A stretch of 64,000 bases of DNA from Nematopogon swammerdamellus (GCA_946902875.1 OX336351.1:3531761-3595760), one strand, 5' to 3'. Shown: positions 8,948 through 18,775, numbered from the stretch's first letter. Notes: a model not told the origin generated them from the letters alone. Made by a program: numbers and translations.

Positions 8948-9289
8948 GATTGAAATAATACCGCTATTTTTTTATAAAAAAATTATTTAGAAATACGTTG
9001 ACTCTAGAACATGTTAAAAATTTCCTTTTTTTTATTTTTATGTAAACTAATGCTGTCATGCTGGCATATGAATTACATAGCCGATTTAGTAAATTTGTCT
9101 GAGAATCAAAATAGCAAGACATCCCATTAAAATGTAAAGGTAAACGTCATGATACTGTCACTACTTGAATGTGCCCGCTAGGCTTGACAGAGATATGGAA
9201 GTTGGACACCACTGGCTTAGAGGATTTGCGGTCAGGATAGATTGGTTCTGTACTCTGAGGATTAACATTAAATCCTGCGGCTGAACGCC

Positions 9290-9822
9290 ATCAATACCAC
9301 ACTCTGTATCCCGACAATCGGGGTACGCAGAGTAATCGGTGTCGTGCTGCAAGAACTCTGGTAAATTACAGCACTGCACCGACCACCACGTTTGGCAAAG
9401 TTATTAGGACAAGATAATTCTCAAGCAGCCGGTAAGGCACGAAGACCCACCTAATCCATGACTCGATGGAAATACCGAGCCAAAGTGAGAGGTGGACATC
9501 CTGTCGCCCTTTAGCACGGCATCTCGTCCTTATCCCTTAGTCGCCTTTTACGACACGCACGGGGAGAGATGCAGTGGGGCTATTCTTTTTAAGTACCGGC
9601 CCAACATCATCATCATCATCATCAGCCTGTATCGGTCCACTGCTGGACATAGGCCTCTCCCAAGGCACGCCACCACACGCGGTCTTCCGCTCTTCTCATC
9701 CATCCACTCCCGGCTACCTTTTTTAGGTCATCCGTCCACCTAGCCGGGGGGCGTCCCACGCTACGTTTGCTTGTACGTGGCCTCCATTCGAGCACCCGTC
9801 TACCCCACACAGTATGTTATTA
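9290..9822 (-). mobile_element. GTGTGGGGCC-family element split by an RTE fragment
   Basis: Read on the minus strand, 9803-9815 carries the start 'ACTGTGTGGGG' and 9603 downward continues 'GGGCCGGTACTTAAAAAGAA', the 'GTCGTAAAAGGCGACTAAGG' hairpin and the rest to about 9290. The intervening 9604-9802 is an RTE insert. Sequence at 9223-9289 is not recognised. Confidence 0.85.
9604..9802 (-). mobile_element. RTE-clade LINE 3' fragment nested in a repeat
   Basis: The minus strand encodes 'RRVLEWRPRTSKRSVGRPPA' and 'RAEDRVWWRALGEAYVQQWT', the C-terminal end of an RTE ORF, followed by an (ATG)n tail (CATCATCAT on the plus strand). It matches 38389-38780. It is severely 5' truncated. The duplication is at most a few C residues. 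Confidence 0.85.
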
Positions 9823-10432
9823 TTATCACCTATACATTTTAAATGTATCATACCTGCCTTCATATTTCTTAGGGTCGAAGGGTCGGGGGGAACGAGGAGT
9901 CGAGAAGTCTTGGGGTCGATGGGGGGGAGAAGTATAAGTTCTAACACGCGTACATAAGTAAACGCACCATATTTTCGTATATCCATCAGGCAAGCTCAAC
10001 GCACTTTGACAGTTTTCTAAAACACCGTAATATCTGTTGCGTCAGCCTCTTCCGTCAAAACGGACGGAGTTACCTCTACGTGTGGGGCCGCCATTACTCT
10101 GGAGCCTCAGGGCGGTTTAAAACGTCACCCGTCCTCCCACGCGCCTCACACGAGTTATTTCAAGAACCTCGTTCCGACGACCGGCGGCGCGGAGGCTGCC
10201 GTATCAAAGCAAACAGACAGAATGTCATGGCAATTAAACACTCCTGGACGTTTCTTTGTATGAAACTGTACCTAGTTGTATATTCTTTATTGAACACCGA
10301 TTCATATAAATTAGGTATAATACGCGAGCTTAGTGCCGTGAGGCATTCTATTCTAACTAACCATTGGGATGTGGGATATGTATGTAGTCATATATTTATT
10401 GGGTTAGATCTGGCTGCCACACCCAACTACAC
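9823..10432. other. Region upstream of the RTE ORF
   Basis: It may include the RTE 5' UTR, because the endonuclease frame stays open for a few codons before 10433. I cannot place the 5' end of the element. A 126-codon ORF (10080-10460) overlaps the endonuclease start in another frame and has no motif. Confidence 0.4.
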
Positions 10433-11128
10433 TTGGCTACCCATAACATACGGACTTTGAGAACGCAAGAGAAACTGGTCGAGCTGGAACAGGAGCTGGC
10501 TCATATAAAATGGGACATCCTGGGTCTTTGCGAGGTCAGAAGAAAGGGCGAAGAAACTGAAGTGCTACGTTCCGGCAACCTATTCTACTTCAGAGGAAAT
10601 CCCCAAAAATCGGAAGGTGGAGTGGGATTTATGGTGAGGCGCAGCCTCGTGAACAGCATCATCGAAATCGACAGCGTGTCGGACAGAGTGGCCTACATCA
10701 TCATCAGACTGAACAAGCGGTATCAGCTGAAGGTGGTGCAGGTATACGCTCCCACGAGTTCACACGCTGACGACGAGGTGGAGCAGTTTTACGAGGATGT
10801 ATCCAAAGCCTTAGAAACCAACAAATCTCACTTCCAGTACGTGATGGGAGATTTTAATGCCAAACTGGGCAAGCCTCTGAAGGGAGACAGAGCAGTAGGT
10901 CCGTACGGTATCGGTGTCAGGAATCGACGCGGCCAGATGTTGGTCAATTATCTCGAAGCTAACCAGCTCCACGCCATGAATACCTTTTTCCTGAAAAAGG
11001 AAAAAAGAAATGGACGTGGGCCAGCCCTGACGGTTGCACGAGCAACGAGATCGACTTCATACTGGCGGACAGTAAATCGTCGTGTATAGACGTTACTGTC
11101 CTTAACCGCTTCGATACTGGCAGCGATC
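10433..11128 (+). pseudogene. RTE endonuclease domain with frameshift
   Basis: Visible endonuclease motifs: 'ATHNIRTL' at the start, 'GLCEVRRKG' with the catalytic Glu, 'VQVYAPTS', 'MGDFNAKLG', then in another frame 'NEIDFILAD' and 'SDHRLVRG'. The frame changes near 11000-11015 in an A-rich stretch (AAAAAAGAAAT), a net one-base loss relative to the reading frame. The listed first codon is TTG; the frame is open a little further upstream and the true start is uncertain. The domain would nick target DNA to prime reverse transcription. Confidence 0.88.
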
Positions 11129-12245
11129 ACCGACTAGTGCGAGGTACGCTGAAGCTAAACCTCAAGATGGAACGGCGCAAACTCATCCACAAACCGTTGG
11201 CCAAGCTAAACATACCGGACGAGACGCTCGAAAATTTCGAAGCCAAACTCGCGGATGCTTTTAGCTTAGCGCCACGAGATGAGGATGCCGACATCGACAA
11301 GGTGTATACGGGCTTCGTATCCGCACTAACGGACACTGCAGAGCAGCACTTCAGCAAAAGTCGACAGGCACCCCGTAGCAAGCTATCCGCAGAGACGTTG
11401 AGGCTCCTGGAAACACGACGGAATATGAAACCGGAGACCCGGAGTAGTGTCGTACACAGGAACCTCAACAAGACCATAAGCAAGTCCATTCGCCGTGATA
11501 TTCGCCGAGAGAACATGAAGATGGTTGAGCGCGTTATAGAGGAAAATCGAGGCAGCAAAGTCTTTGCCCGTGCCTTCTCTACCGGCGCTAACCAAATCTC
11601 GAAACTCGAGCGGGCGAATGGGGTTGTCACCGCAAGAAAGCCGGATATTCTTGAGGCGGTGGAGGAATTTTATGGCCAATTGTACTCCGCAGCAATCCCT
11701 GCCCCAAGTCCAAGCAAACCAGTCGACTCTGATAGGCGTGCGCCGCTCACTAGACACTACACGGAGGATCTACCCGATATTAGTGTCTATGAGATAAAGG
11801 CTGCCTTGAAAGGACTCAAAAAACACAAGGCTCCAGGTGAAGACGGGATAACGACAGAGCTGCTGAACGCTGGCGGACGACCGATCCTGAAGGAACTGCA
11901 AAAACTGTTCAATGCAGTTCTTGAAGGCGGTGTAGTTCCGGCCGCATGGCGAAATAGTGTCGTTGTCTTGTTTCACAAGAAGGGGGATAGGGCGAAGTTG
12001 AAAAACTATCGACCTATCTCACTTCTTAGCCACGTGTACAAGGTCTTTTCAAGAGTCATCACGAGTCGGCTGACACAGAGGTTGGACCAGTACCAGCCTC
12101 GTGAGCAAGCTGGATTTAGGAAAGGATACGGCACCATGGACCACATATTTACTGTGAGACAAGTGGTGCAAAAATGCGAGGAGTACAACAAGCCGCTCTT
12201 CCTAGCCTTCGTCGACTATGAGAAGGCCTCCTCAGGTGCAGAATC
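11129..12245 (+). pseudogene. RTE reverse transcriptase, N-terminal half
   Basis: The ORF holds 'ALKGLKKHKAPGEDGITTEL', 'KNYRPISLLSHVYKVFSRVI', 'QAGFRKGYGTMDHIFTVRQV' and motif A 'LAFVDYEKA', the usual order of LINE reverse transcriptase blocks. It breaks just after motif A, near 12228, where the expected 'FDS' continuation is missing. The sequence resumes in another frame at 'CRIDHRYIEVLRNLYRSA'. The missing stretch is probably some tens of bases. Confidence 0.9.
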
Positions 12246-13235
12246 GACCACCGCTACATCGAGGTGCTCCGAAATCTGTATCGGTCCGCGACGATGACTG
12301 TGAGGCTTCACGAGAATACCCAACCTATCCTCCTTGGTAAAGGCGTAAGGCAGGGGGATGTGATCTCACCCAAGCTCTTCACAAACGCATTGGAAGATGT
12401 GTTCAAGATGCTTGAGTGGGACAACATGGGTATAAACGTGAATGGAGATCTTCTCAGTCATCTGCGTTTCGCCGATGACATTGTTCTTCTGTCAAATTCC
12501 CGAGATCAGCTTCAGATCATGCTGGAAGACCTTTATACAGCGTCGATGAAGGTTGGTCTGAAGATGAACCGGGACAAAACCAAGGTCATGGCGACCGAGG
12601 TTATGACGGGAGAACAAATTGTTATTGGCGGAGAAGTGATCGAACAGGTTGAAGAGTACGTATACCTCGGTCAAATTCTGCGGCTTGGTAGACAAGGTCT
12701 GCTTAAGGAGGTGGAGAGACGAATTCAACTGGGTTGGGCTGCCTTTGGAAAACTAAAATTCGTCCTGAAGTCTGACCTTCCGCAGAATTTAAAGACCCGT
12801 ATATATGACCAGTGTGTCCTCCCGGTTATGACGTACGGGTGTGAAACGTGGACTCTGACGGTCGCTGTTGTCCAAAGGTTGAAAGTTGCCCAGCGAGCAA
12901 TGGAGCGAGCCATGCTGGGAATATCGCTACGTGATATGGTGCGTAACGAGGCAATCCGCCGACGCACCAAAGTAGTCGATATTGGACACCGGGTGGCTAA
13001 GCTCAAGTGGCAGTGGGCTGGGCACGTTAGCCGAAGGGACGATGACCGATGGAGTAACCGTGTCCTACACTGGCGGCCGTGGACAGGAAAACGGAGTGTG
13101 GGAAGACCACCCGCCAGGTGGGACGACGACATCAAGTACGCCGGCGGAAATCAGTGGTTCCGTATCGCTGAAGGCCGGGAGGACTGGAGGAAAATTGGAG
13201 AGGCGTATGTCCAGCAGTGGACGCTTACACTCTGA
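12246..13235 (+). pseudogene. RTE reverse transcriptase C-terminal half
   Basis: It contains 'GVRQGDVISPKLF' and the catalytic 'LRFADDIVLL' (ADD box), then 'LGLKMNRDKTK'-type thumb sequence. The C-terminal region 'KWQWAGHVSRRDDDRWSNRV' and 'RSVGRPPARWDDDI' is shared with fragments elsewhere in the window. The frame is open to a stop at 13233-13235, just before the CTGA tail. This part is intact but separated from the N-terminal half. Confidence 0.92.
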
Positions 13236-13256
13236 CTGACTGACTGACTGACTGAC
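13232..13256 (+). repeat. (CTGA)n tail of the RTE
   Basis: Five to six CTGA units follow the ORF stop codon. They mark the 3' end of the element. The 15-kb fragment has the matching CAGT repeats in reverse. Confidence 0.9.
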
Positions 13257-13489
13257 ATATATTTACTCGCGTTTTAATGTTCGTTCTCTTTTATTTTATG
13301 TTTTATTTTATTTATTATGCCAAAAAACAAACAGACAAGAAAAGTCAGAAAGATACAGACAATAATTTAAGGTTGCCTCCAGCATCGTTAGGCACGGATT
13401 ATACATACAGATAAAGTGGCAGCAATGTATAAAAGGAAGAAGAAAATAAAAAACAAATAACAAGTTACAAAAAGATAAGAGAGAGTAGT
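13257..13489. other. AT-rich, no gene
   Basis: A/T-rich sequence beyond the RTE tail. ORFs here are low-complexity (Leu/Tyr runs from the TAG microsatellite). Confidence 0.5.
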
Positions 13490-13546
13490 AATAGCGTAGT
13501 AGTAGTAGTAATAGTAGTAGTAGTAGTAGTAGTAGTAATAACGAAA
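13490..13546. repeat. (TAG)n microsatellite
   Basis: Imperfect AGT/TAG trinucleotide run with two TAA interruptions. It explains the Leu and Tyr homopolymers of the minus-strand ORFs. Confidence 0.9.
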
Positions 13547-14433
13547 GAAACAGGAGAAACAAGAGCTAAAACAGTAATAGCGAACTACCCACATACAGCA
13601 TGCATGCGATATTCTAATTATACTAATTATACCCGTAACACACAGCAAGAACGCACTATTTTGAAGTTTCGGTCGAAGGGAGTGTTTTGAAAGCAAATGG
13701 ACTCAGGTACTGAATGTATATCTTCGTTAACTTGACAAAATAGAATTGAATAAAAAAGAAAGGCGAACTTATCACTGCAAGTGATTTCTTCCTGTCAACA
13801 TTTGGGTGAGGCGAAATAGAATTTAAGCTAAAGAAGTAGCGATATTTTGATGATAGCCTAATCAACCCAAGATATTCGAGATTCCATCAGTTAAAACCCT
13901 GTATTGCAATCTGTTCAGAAAATGACACAATAGCAAAATGGGAGTAATTGCGTAAATACTAAAAATACCACTTCTTATCATTTCTCCCTATTTTCCCCTA
14001 AATTGAATTCCCGATTACGAATTATAAAAGCGACAAAGGAATCCTGAATACATATTGATTTAAGTCAGACAGACCCCACCAGGCAGCAGTCTTGACAATG
14101 GAATGCTCCAATCAGAATCGAACATTGAAAACATTGATAGCAATTACTAAAAAATCGTTCTCGCCTGATTTCTTTGTATAATTATCCTGTTCAAATATGT
14201 CCCGATCTTTTAAGGGTCGGATACAGACTACCTCGTCTTACCTCGGGAATGGCGTATGTAAAACAGCAAATATATTTATTTAACAAAAAAACGGTCAAGG
14301 GAGTCGAACTCGAGAGCGTTCCTTATAATTCCGTTTTCTGTGAGAACTTTAAGATTTAGATTTTTTTTTTTTTCAATTTTTGTCGAGATTCTTCTGTAAA
14401 CTATAAGAGAGGTCTCAAGTTTCAAGTTGATCT
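13547..14433. other. No feature recognised
   Basis: Ordinary AT-rich sequence without a supported gene. Short ORFs of 60-70 codons carry no motif. Confidence 0.5.
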
Positions 14434-14797
14434 CACTCCTTATCGGCCTCATTCCCAGTTTATATCAATCACAGCCGGTCTCACTCCCAGTCAGTCTAAT
14501 GCTCAGTCGATTTCATTCCCAGCCGGTTTTATTCCCAATAGGAATCATCCCCAGTCTTTCTCATTCCCAGTCGATCTAATTCTCAGTCGATTTCACTCCC
14601 AGCCGGTCTTATTCCAAATCGTCCTCATTCCCAGTCTTTCTCATTCCCAGTCTGTTTAAAATCCCCGTGTCGGTCCGTAGGTACCTTTTGCAGTCGTTCT
14701 TTCACAGTCGCTTTCATTCATAGTACGTCTAAATTTCTAGTCGGCCTCATCAGCTGTCGGTCTAATTTCCAGTCAGCCCCATTCAAATTCAGTTTAT
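14434..14797. repeat. 16-bp tandem array with 80-bp higher-order period
   Basis: Fourteen consecutive 16-bp units (14434-14657) of consensus CATTCCCAGTCGGTCT follow each other without length change. After a break at about 14658-14700 five or six more degenerate units continue to about 14797. Five units (14498-14577) repeat in the same order at 14578-14657, giving an 80-bp higher-order repeat. It is non-coding. Confidence 0.88.
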
Positions 14798-15112
14798 AGT
14801 TAGACGGATTTAACCCAAAATCTACGCTCGGGGGTATCAAGATAGCGCCGGAATCCGGAAGCCAGCGGGGAGTCGTTTATGACAAGTTGTGTTGAAGTGT
14901 TCTTGTCCCACCGCGACGCCGAGTCGGCAAGTGTCTCTTGCCTCTGTTTCCTTCCCAATTTACTTATAGTTCTGCTTGCACATCTCAACTTACTTACCAA
15001 GAGATAATTTAAATGGATGAAGCGGCACCCATTATAAATCCCGTCACACGAGGGGAGTCCTTCTAAACAGGGTGACACAAAGACGAAATTGCTAATATAC
15101 CTATACAATTCA
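14798..15112. other. No gene supported
   Basis: A 106-codon minus-strand ORF (14800-15120) spans the stretch but has no motif I recognise and no repeat partner in the window. I leave it uncalled. Confidence 0.4.
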
Positions 15113-15122
15113 ATGTCCACAA

Positions 15123-15346
15123 CAGTCAGTCAGTCTGATATTCGGGTGTAGGCGTCCACTGCTGGACATACGCCTCTCCAATTTTGCTCCAGTCCTCCCG
15201 GCCTTCAGCGGTGTCGTCCCACCTAGCGCGTGGTCTTCCAACACTCCCGTTTTCCTGTCCACGGCCGCCAGTGTAGGACGCGGTTACTCCAACGGTCGTC
15301 GTCTCTTTGTCTGACGTGTCCAGTCCACTGCCACTTGATACCCGGT
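15123..15346 (-). mobile_element. 5'-truncated RTE fragment with 10-bp TSD
   Basis: Read on the minus strand it encodes 'KWQWTGHVRQRDDDRWSNRV' and ends in CTGA repeats, the same family as 10433-13256. Flanks ATGTCCACAA (15113-15122) and ATGTTCACAA (15347-15356) match at 9 of 10 positions. About 220 bp of the 3' end was inserted by itself. Confidence 0.88.
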
Positions 15347-15524
15347 ATGTTCACAATATATATGTCCACTATGCTCAACAATAATGTAGGTAAGAAGCTT
15401 TTCAGTTCAACTAGAAACATTTATAAAATACTTTTGGAAAAATAATTGTCATTCTATTTAAACTTAGTATTTTTTGCACTACGTCTTGTATTTCTTTAAA
15501 AATCTAATTTTCAGGAATTTTAAT

Positions 15525-15775
15525 CTAATTTAATCTACTATTAAATCAATATTAAATGTAGGAAAATTAAATATTAAATGTAGTAAATATTAAATGTAGG
15601 AAAAATTAAATATTAAATATTAAATTTTATAAAATTAAAAATTAAATATTAAATATTAAAATTAAATATTAAATGTAGTAAATATTAAATGTAGTAAATA
15701 TTAAATGTAGGAAAATTAAATATTAAATGTAGTAAATATTAAATGTAGGAAATCTAATTTAATCTACTATTAATC
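15525..15775. repeat. AT-rich tandem array (ATTAAATGTAG units)
   Basis: Repeated ATTAAATGTAGTAAAT and ATTAAATGTAGGAAA units, mixed with ATTAAAT alone. 'AATCTAATTTAATCTACTAT' stands at both ends of the array (about 15523 and 15752). Confidence 0.85.
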
Positions 15776-15844
15776 TAAAACTTAGTATTTTTTCCTGACT
15801 GGCCGAAGCCGAGCTTGAGATAAAAGTCAGGAAAAGACATAATT

Positions 15845-16100
15845 TTAAATTAAACAGCTTTACTCACGGTTCCACTCCGAGCTATGTGGCTCGACGTTTC
15901 GGGCCAAGCCCATCTTCATGAGAACTCTGCCTAGTGCGACGGTTGGTAGAGAACTGTCAAATCTCCGTCCGTCGTTGACGAAGATTGTAGCTGTGGCCAG
16001 TGCGGGTAGTTTCCGTAGACGAGGGTTCAGGTGCGTTCCGGATCTCGGCGGAGAGACAGAAGGCGCTGACGGTGCCACTTGCGGCTGGTCCAAATTACGT
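15845..16100 (-). mobile_element. Possible Penelope-like element end
   Basis: On the minus strand it reads 'CATGAAGATGGGCTTGGCCC' then 'GAAACGTCGAGCC'. A relative at 38845-39030 has 'CTGAAGAAGCCCGTGACATA' then 'GGGCGAAACGTCGAC'. Both share 'CGAAGATTGTAGCTGTGG' (opposite strand). The GAAACGTCG signature after a Gly/Lys-rich tail is, from memory, typical of Penelope-like element ends. No GIY-YIG or RT motif is visible. Confidence 0.35.
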
Positions 16101-16104
16101 CTCT

Positions 16105-16330
16105 TAAAAGGCTTGAAATAAAAGATAAATTACAAATTTTAAAAAAAACCGGCACATCAAAAACCCTCAAAAAGTAAAAAATAACTTCCGCATCAAGGCA
16201 TCGGGGAACCGCTAAGTAAAAAAAAAAAACAACTCGTCTCCCGAGTACTCCCGAGTACTCCCGACACGCCTTTAATTAACCTAGCGGAATAATTATTTTT
16301 ACTTTTTTTTTAAATTTGTTATTAAACTTT
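16105..16330. repeat. AATTACAAATTTT foldback family, degenerate copy
   Basis: It starts 'AAATTACAAATTTTAAAAAA', contains 'CGGGGAACCGCTAAGTAAA' and then a 'CTCCCGAGTACTCCCGAGTA' direct repeat. Relatives at 34960-35290, 50265-50490 and 59270-59460 have an intact hairpin around the AGTCGGGGGA block. Confidence 0.6.
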
Positions 16331-16689
16331 TTGACTATTATGTCGTGCTCGTCCAAGCTTACCACCAAAAGTTGAAACTATTTCAATATCAATTTCCACC
16401 AGTAAATGTATTTCCCTGTGTAATTTGATTTTAAACGGGTACAGCGAACAAACAGTAACAATACCCACAACCGGAACTTCCAGAAATTTGTATCAACAAA
16501 TTGTATTCGCCGAGACGGGTCGGCTCCACATCATTTTATGATGAAACTCCCGAATGCCCAAACGCAATCACATTCAATTGTTTACTATGTGTGTGGGAGG
16601 CGAGAGCGGGGCGCTGCACAAAGGTCACTTTTGCAATTCTATGCGCTTAAAATTACTTATTATGTGAAAAAAATTCAATTTGGTGTTTA
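16331..16689. other. No feature recognised
   Basis: No supported ORF or repeat pair. Sequence looks single copy within this window. Confidence 0.5.
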
Positions 16690-16860
16690 TGCTTATTTTT
16701 AGGGTTCCGTAGTCAACAAGGAACCCTTATAGTTTCGCCATGTCCGTCCGTCCGTCTGTCCGCGGCTTAGCTCAGAGACCCTTAGTACTAGAAACTTGTA
16801 AGTTAGTATGGGTATACATATAAAGTGGTAAAATAAAAATTTTTAAATATTTTTTTTTAG
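16690..16860 (+). repeat. 'GGGTTCCGTAGTCAACAAGG' interspersed repeat
   Basis: 'TTTTTAGGGTTCCGTAGTCA', 'GGAACCCTTATAG' and 'GTCCGTCCGTCCGTCTGTCC' followed by 'CTTAGTACTAGAAACTTGTA'. This 5'-type sequence differs from the GTTCCGTA family; similar sequences are widespread in lepidopteran genomes from memory. Related starts lie at 43165 and 62219. Confidence 0.6.
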
Positions 16861-16894
16861 GATACCTCCCCTACACGTACAGTGGGGTTGAATT

Positions 16895-17082
16895 TTTTCA
16901 ACCCGGACGGGATAAGCCCTACCACCTAGTACGGTAAGAAGGAAAGGGACCTACAGTTTTACGTGGAATCCGAACCACGGTGAGCCTCCAACGGTCGAGC
17001 GTTCGCTCATCCAAGTACTGACCGCGCTCAGGCTTGCTTAACAACAGTCGACCGACCCCACCACGGAGCTACCGAGGCTGAC
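16895..17082 (-). mobile_element. Composite tRNA/5S SINE, 5' half
   Basis: Minus strand: 'GTCAGCCTCGGTAGCTCCGT', 5S-like GTTAAGCAAGCCTGAGCGCG and CAGTACTTGGATGAGCGAAC, B-box-like GGTTCGGATTCC and the first part of the core. The 3' half is missing, an unusual truncation for a retrocopy and probably a later deletion. Confidence 0.9.
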
Positions 17083-17235
17083 AAACATGTTACATTACAT
17101 TGACCAACATTACATGTTATAGGACTTTTTGAGAAATCTTGCAATAAAACAAAAGTTTTAGTGAAAATTTATTTCTATAAAAAACTAACAGAATTCCAAC
17201 TTAATTAGACATTATATACATAAACATAACAAAAT

Positions 17236-17502
17236 TTAACATAAATTAAAATTTAACATAACTTTATTTAACGTTGCGATAAAAATCTGTCCATTGATCG
17301 GTTGTGCTTTTTCCATTTGCGTAGTAGCTGTACACAAACAATTACCGATTATTTTACGTACGGATGCGCTTAACGTCTCACCATAATTACGTAAATCGCT
17401 ATTTTCCATCACATACGTAAGTAATGCATCAGTCTTTCGCACACTGTCTTCTTCACTCCGCCAAACTGTGAACAACTCACTTCGTATGATGCCTCCCGCC
17501 AT
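17236..17502 (-). CDS. Small ORF, possible terminal exon of unknown gene
   Basis: An 88-codon ORF with an ATG at 17502. It is preceded by TTATTTTTTTTCAG, a good splice acceptor (AG at 17505-17506). Composition is balanced, with no low-complexity runs ('MAGGIIRSELFTVWRSEED' at the start). The stop lies close to an AATAAA (17263-17268 on the minus strand), so the ORF overlaps its own possible poly-A signal. I do not recognise the product, see no domain and find no second copy here. It could be a terminal exon, a decayed gene or chance. Confidence 0.3.
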   Translation of the reverse strand: MAGGIIRSELFTVWRSEEDSVRKTDALLTYVMENSDLRNYGETLSASVRKIIGNCLCTATTQMEKAQPINGQIFIATLNKVMLNFNLC

Positions 17503-17506
17503 TTCT

Positions 17507-18139
17507 GAAAAAAAATAATTATAAAATACAGAGGCAAATTGGGGCAGCCGATGTTAACACTTCTGTGTAGCTAAGTAACGACTCTAAATAATAATAATAA
17601 CTTCCAGACCAATCATCAACAAGCATAATAGTTCTGGTCCAGTAAACGAAAAAATATAAACATTTTTCGCATTAAAATTATTGTTGTTTTGAAATCCTTG
17701 TATGCGGCCCAACTTACAAATATTCAACACAATTAATACGTAAAGTTATTGTACATACCTATGCGTGTCGGTTCCATAGTAACTCGTAAATATTTTAGAA
17801 AAAAAAAACAGCTTGCACACTCTTTGAAGTTTCGCCGCCAACTGGCTGACTCGTTTCATGTGATCGCGAGCGCAACCAAGATATACTTCTCGCTCATTCC
17901 CCTGCATACGTGCGCACGTATAATCTGTTCCGAGTATGGGTTAAGGTTACACATCTATCTAGGTATTTAAATAAAATAGTTGTATCGAAAAACTAATCAT
18001 TACATTTTTATACCTATTGCTCGTGTGGATCGGTCAAAAGGCCTCCGTGCGCTGGAAGGGCGAGGAGGGGCCACTATGATACACACTACTATATTGATAG
18101 TCCGAAAAGCTAGTGTTTACAAAATGGCGGAATCTTTCT
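17507..18139. other. No feature recognised
   Basis: Two ORFs of 73-74 codons (17749-17970, 17980-18204) lack motifs; the second runs into the adjacent SINE. Otherwise single-copy AT-rich sequence. Confidence 0.5.
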
Positions 18140-18383
18140 GTACCGTGTGGGGCCGGTACTTTAAAAGAATAGCCCCACTGCATCTCTCCCCGTGCATGTC
18201 GTAAAAAGCGACTAAGGGATATGCCTCCCTTCTTATATTACTAGGTGGTAGGGTTTAACCCACCCGGGTTGGTACCACCGCACTGAATGAAGGGTCGGTC
18301 GAAGCGGCTATATAAATAGTTTGTGTTTTTCGTCCAGTTCAGTGGCCAACCGTGTCAGTTTCAATAAAAAAAAAAAAAAAATA
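18140..18383 (+). mobile_element. Chimeric SINE: GTGTGGGGCC head, SINE core and tail
   Basis: The head is GTACCGTGTGGGGCCGGTAC through 'GACTAAGGGATATG', joined to the composite SINE body at 'CCCTTCTTATATTACTAGG'. The body lacks about 85 bp before the terminal 'CCAACCGTGTCAGTTTC' and poly-A. The same junction recurs at 27962-28268. Confidence 0.85.
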
Positions 18384-18399
18384 AAATAAAATAAATCTA

Positions 18400-18758
18400 T
18401 ATCGTCCTTCCCATGCTAAAACGACGAATGTGCAATTTTGGCGAAAATGACCTTTTGATGTAGTTTCATAAATTTTTATCAAATCTTTGCAATGCCAAAG
18501 TCACGAATCTCTAAATTATCGGTACTCAGAGATGTATTGTTGTGAAATAATAACGAATGTGACTTTTTTCGATTTTACTGTGCCAAACACACTAAGGTTT
18601 ATTATTCGTGAAATAATTGTATGATAATTTAGAAGTTCTTGAATTTTAGCCATAGTCACGAATTTGTAACATTGGTTATCTTAGCACAAAACTTTGACAA
18701 CTATCATCTCAGAATGACCTTTTTGCACATTCGTTATTTTAGCATGGGAGTGACGATA
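18400..18758. mobile_element. MITE with about 34-bp terminal inverted repeats
   Basis: The left end TATCGTCCTTCCCATGCTAA continues AACGACGAATGTGCA. The right end is its reverse complement with about four differences. The interior repeats ACGAATGTG / CACGAAT motifs several times. No ORF. The superfamily and TSD are not clear. Confidence 0.8.
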
Positions 18759-18775
18759 CTGCGTTTCGCAAAGTA

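Larger units (their letters stand above)
8386..9214. mobile_element. hAT-like non-autonomous transposon, 829 bp
   Basis: Ends are CAGCGGTGTTCAAC on the left and the reverse complement of CAGTGGTGTCCAAC on the right, i.e. CAGYGGTG ends as in hAT elements. Flanks ACTTAGAG (8378-8385) and GCTTAGAG (9215-9222) match at 7 of 8 positions. No transposase is visible. A composite SINE (8494-8885) has landed inside, so the hAT insertion is the older event. Confidence 0.75.
10433..13256 (+). mobile_element. RTE-clade non-LTR retrotransposon, inactive
   Basis: One element with an apurinic-type endonuclease, a reverse transcriptase and a C-terminal domain, ending in a (CTGA)n tail (13232-13255). Such short tandem-repeat tails are typical of RTE elements. 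The ORF is broken twice, so it cannot encode its own proteins now. Fragments with the same 3' end occur at 15123-15346. The nearest families by memory are BovB/RTE-like; exact subfamily unknown. Confidence 0.9.

Noticed and set aside
9161..9379. 72-codon minus ORF 'QCCNLPEFLQHDTDYSAYPD'
   Set aside because: It spans the end of a hAT element and a repeat. Other repeat copies (30555, 49274) are not open in the same way, so it is not a conserved protein.
11127..12728. Minus-strand ORFs of 60-167 codons under the RTE
   Set aside because: They are antisense shadows of the reverse transcriptase frame, which has clear family motifs on the plus strand.
13308..13696. Minus ORFs with Leu and Tyr runs
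   Set aside because: The runs come from the TAG microsatellite at 13490-13546.
14800..15120. 106-codon minus ORF
   Set aside because: No motif, no splice signals that frame it well, and no second copy; left uncalled rather than given a function.
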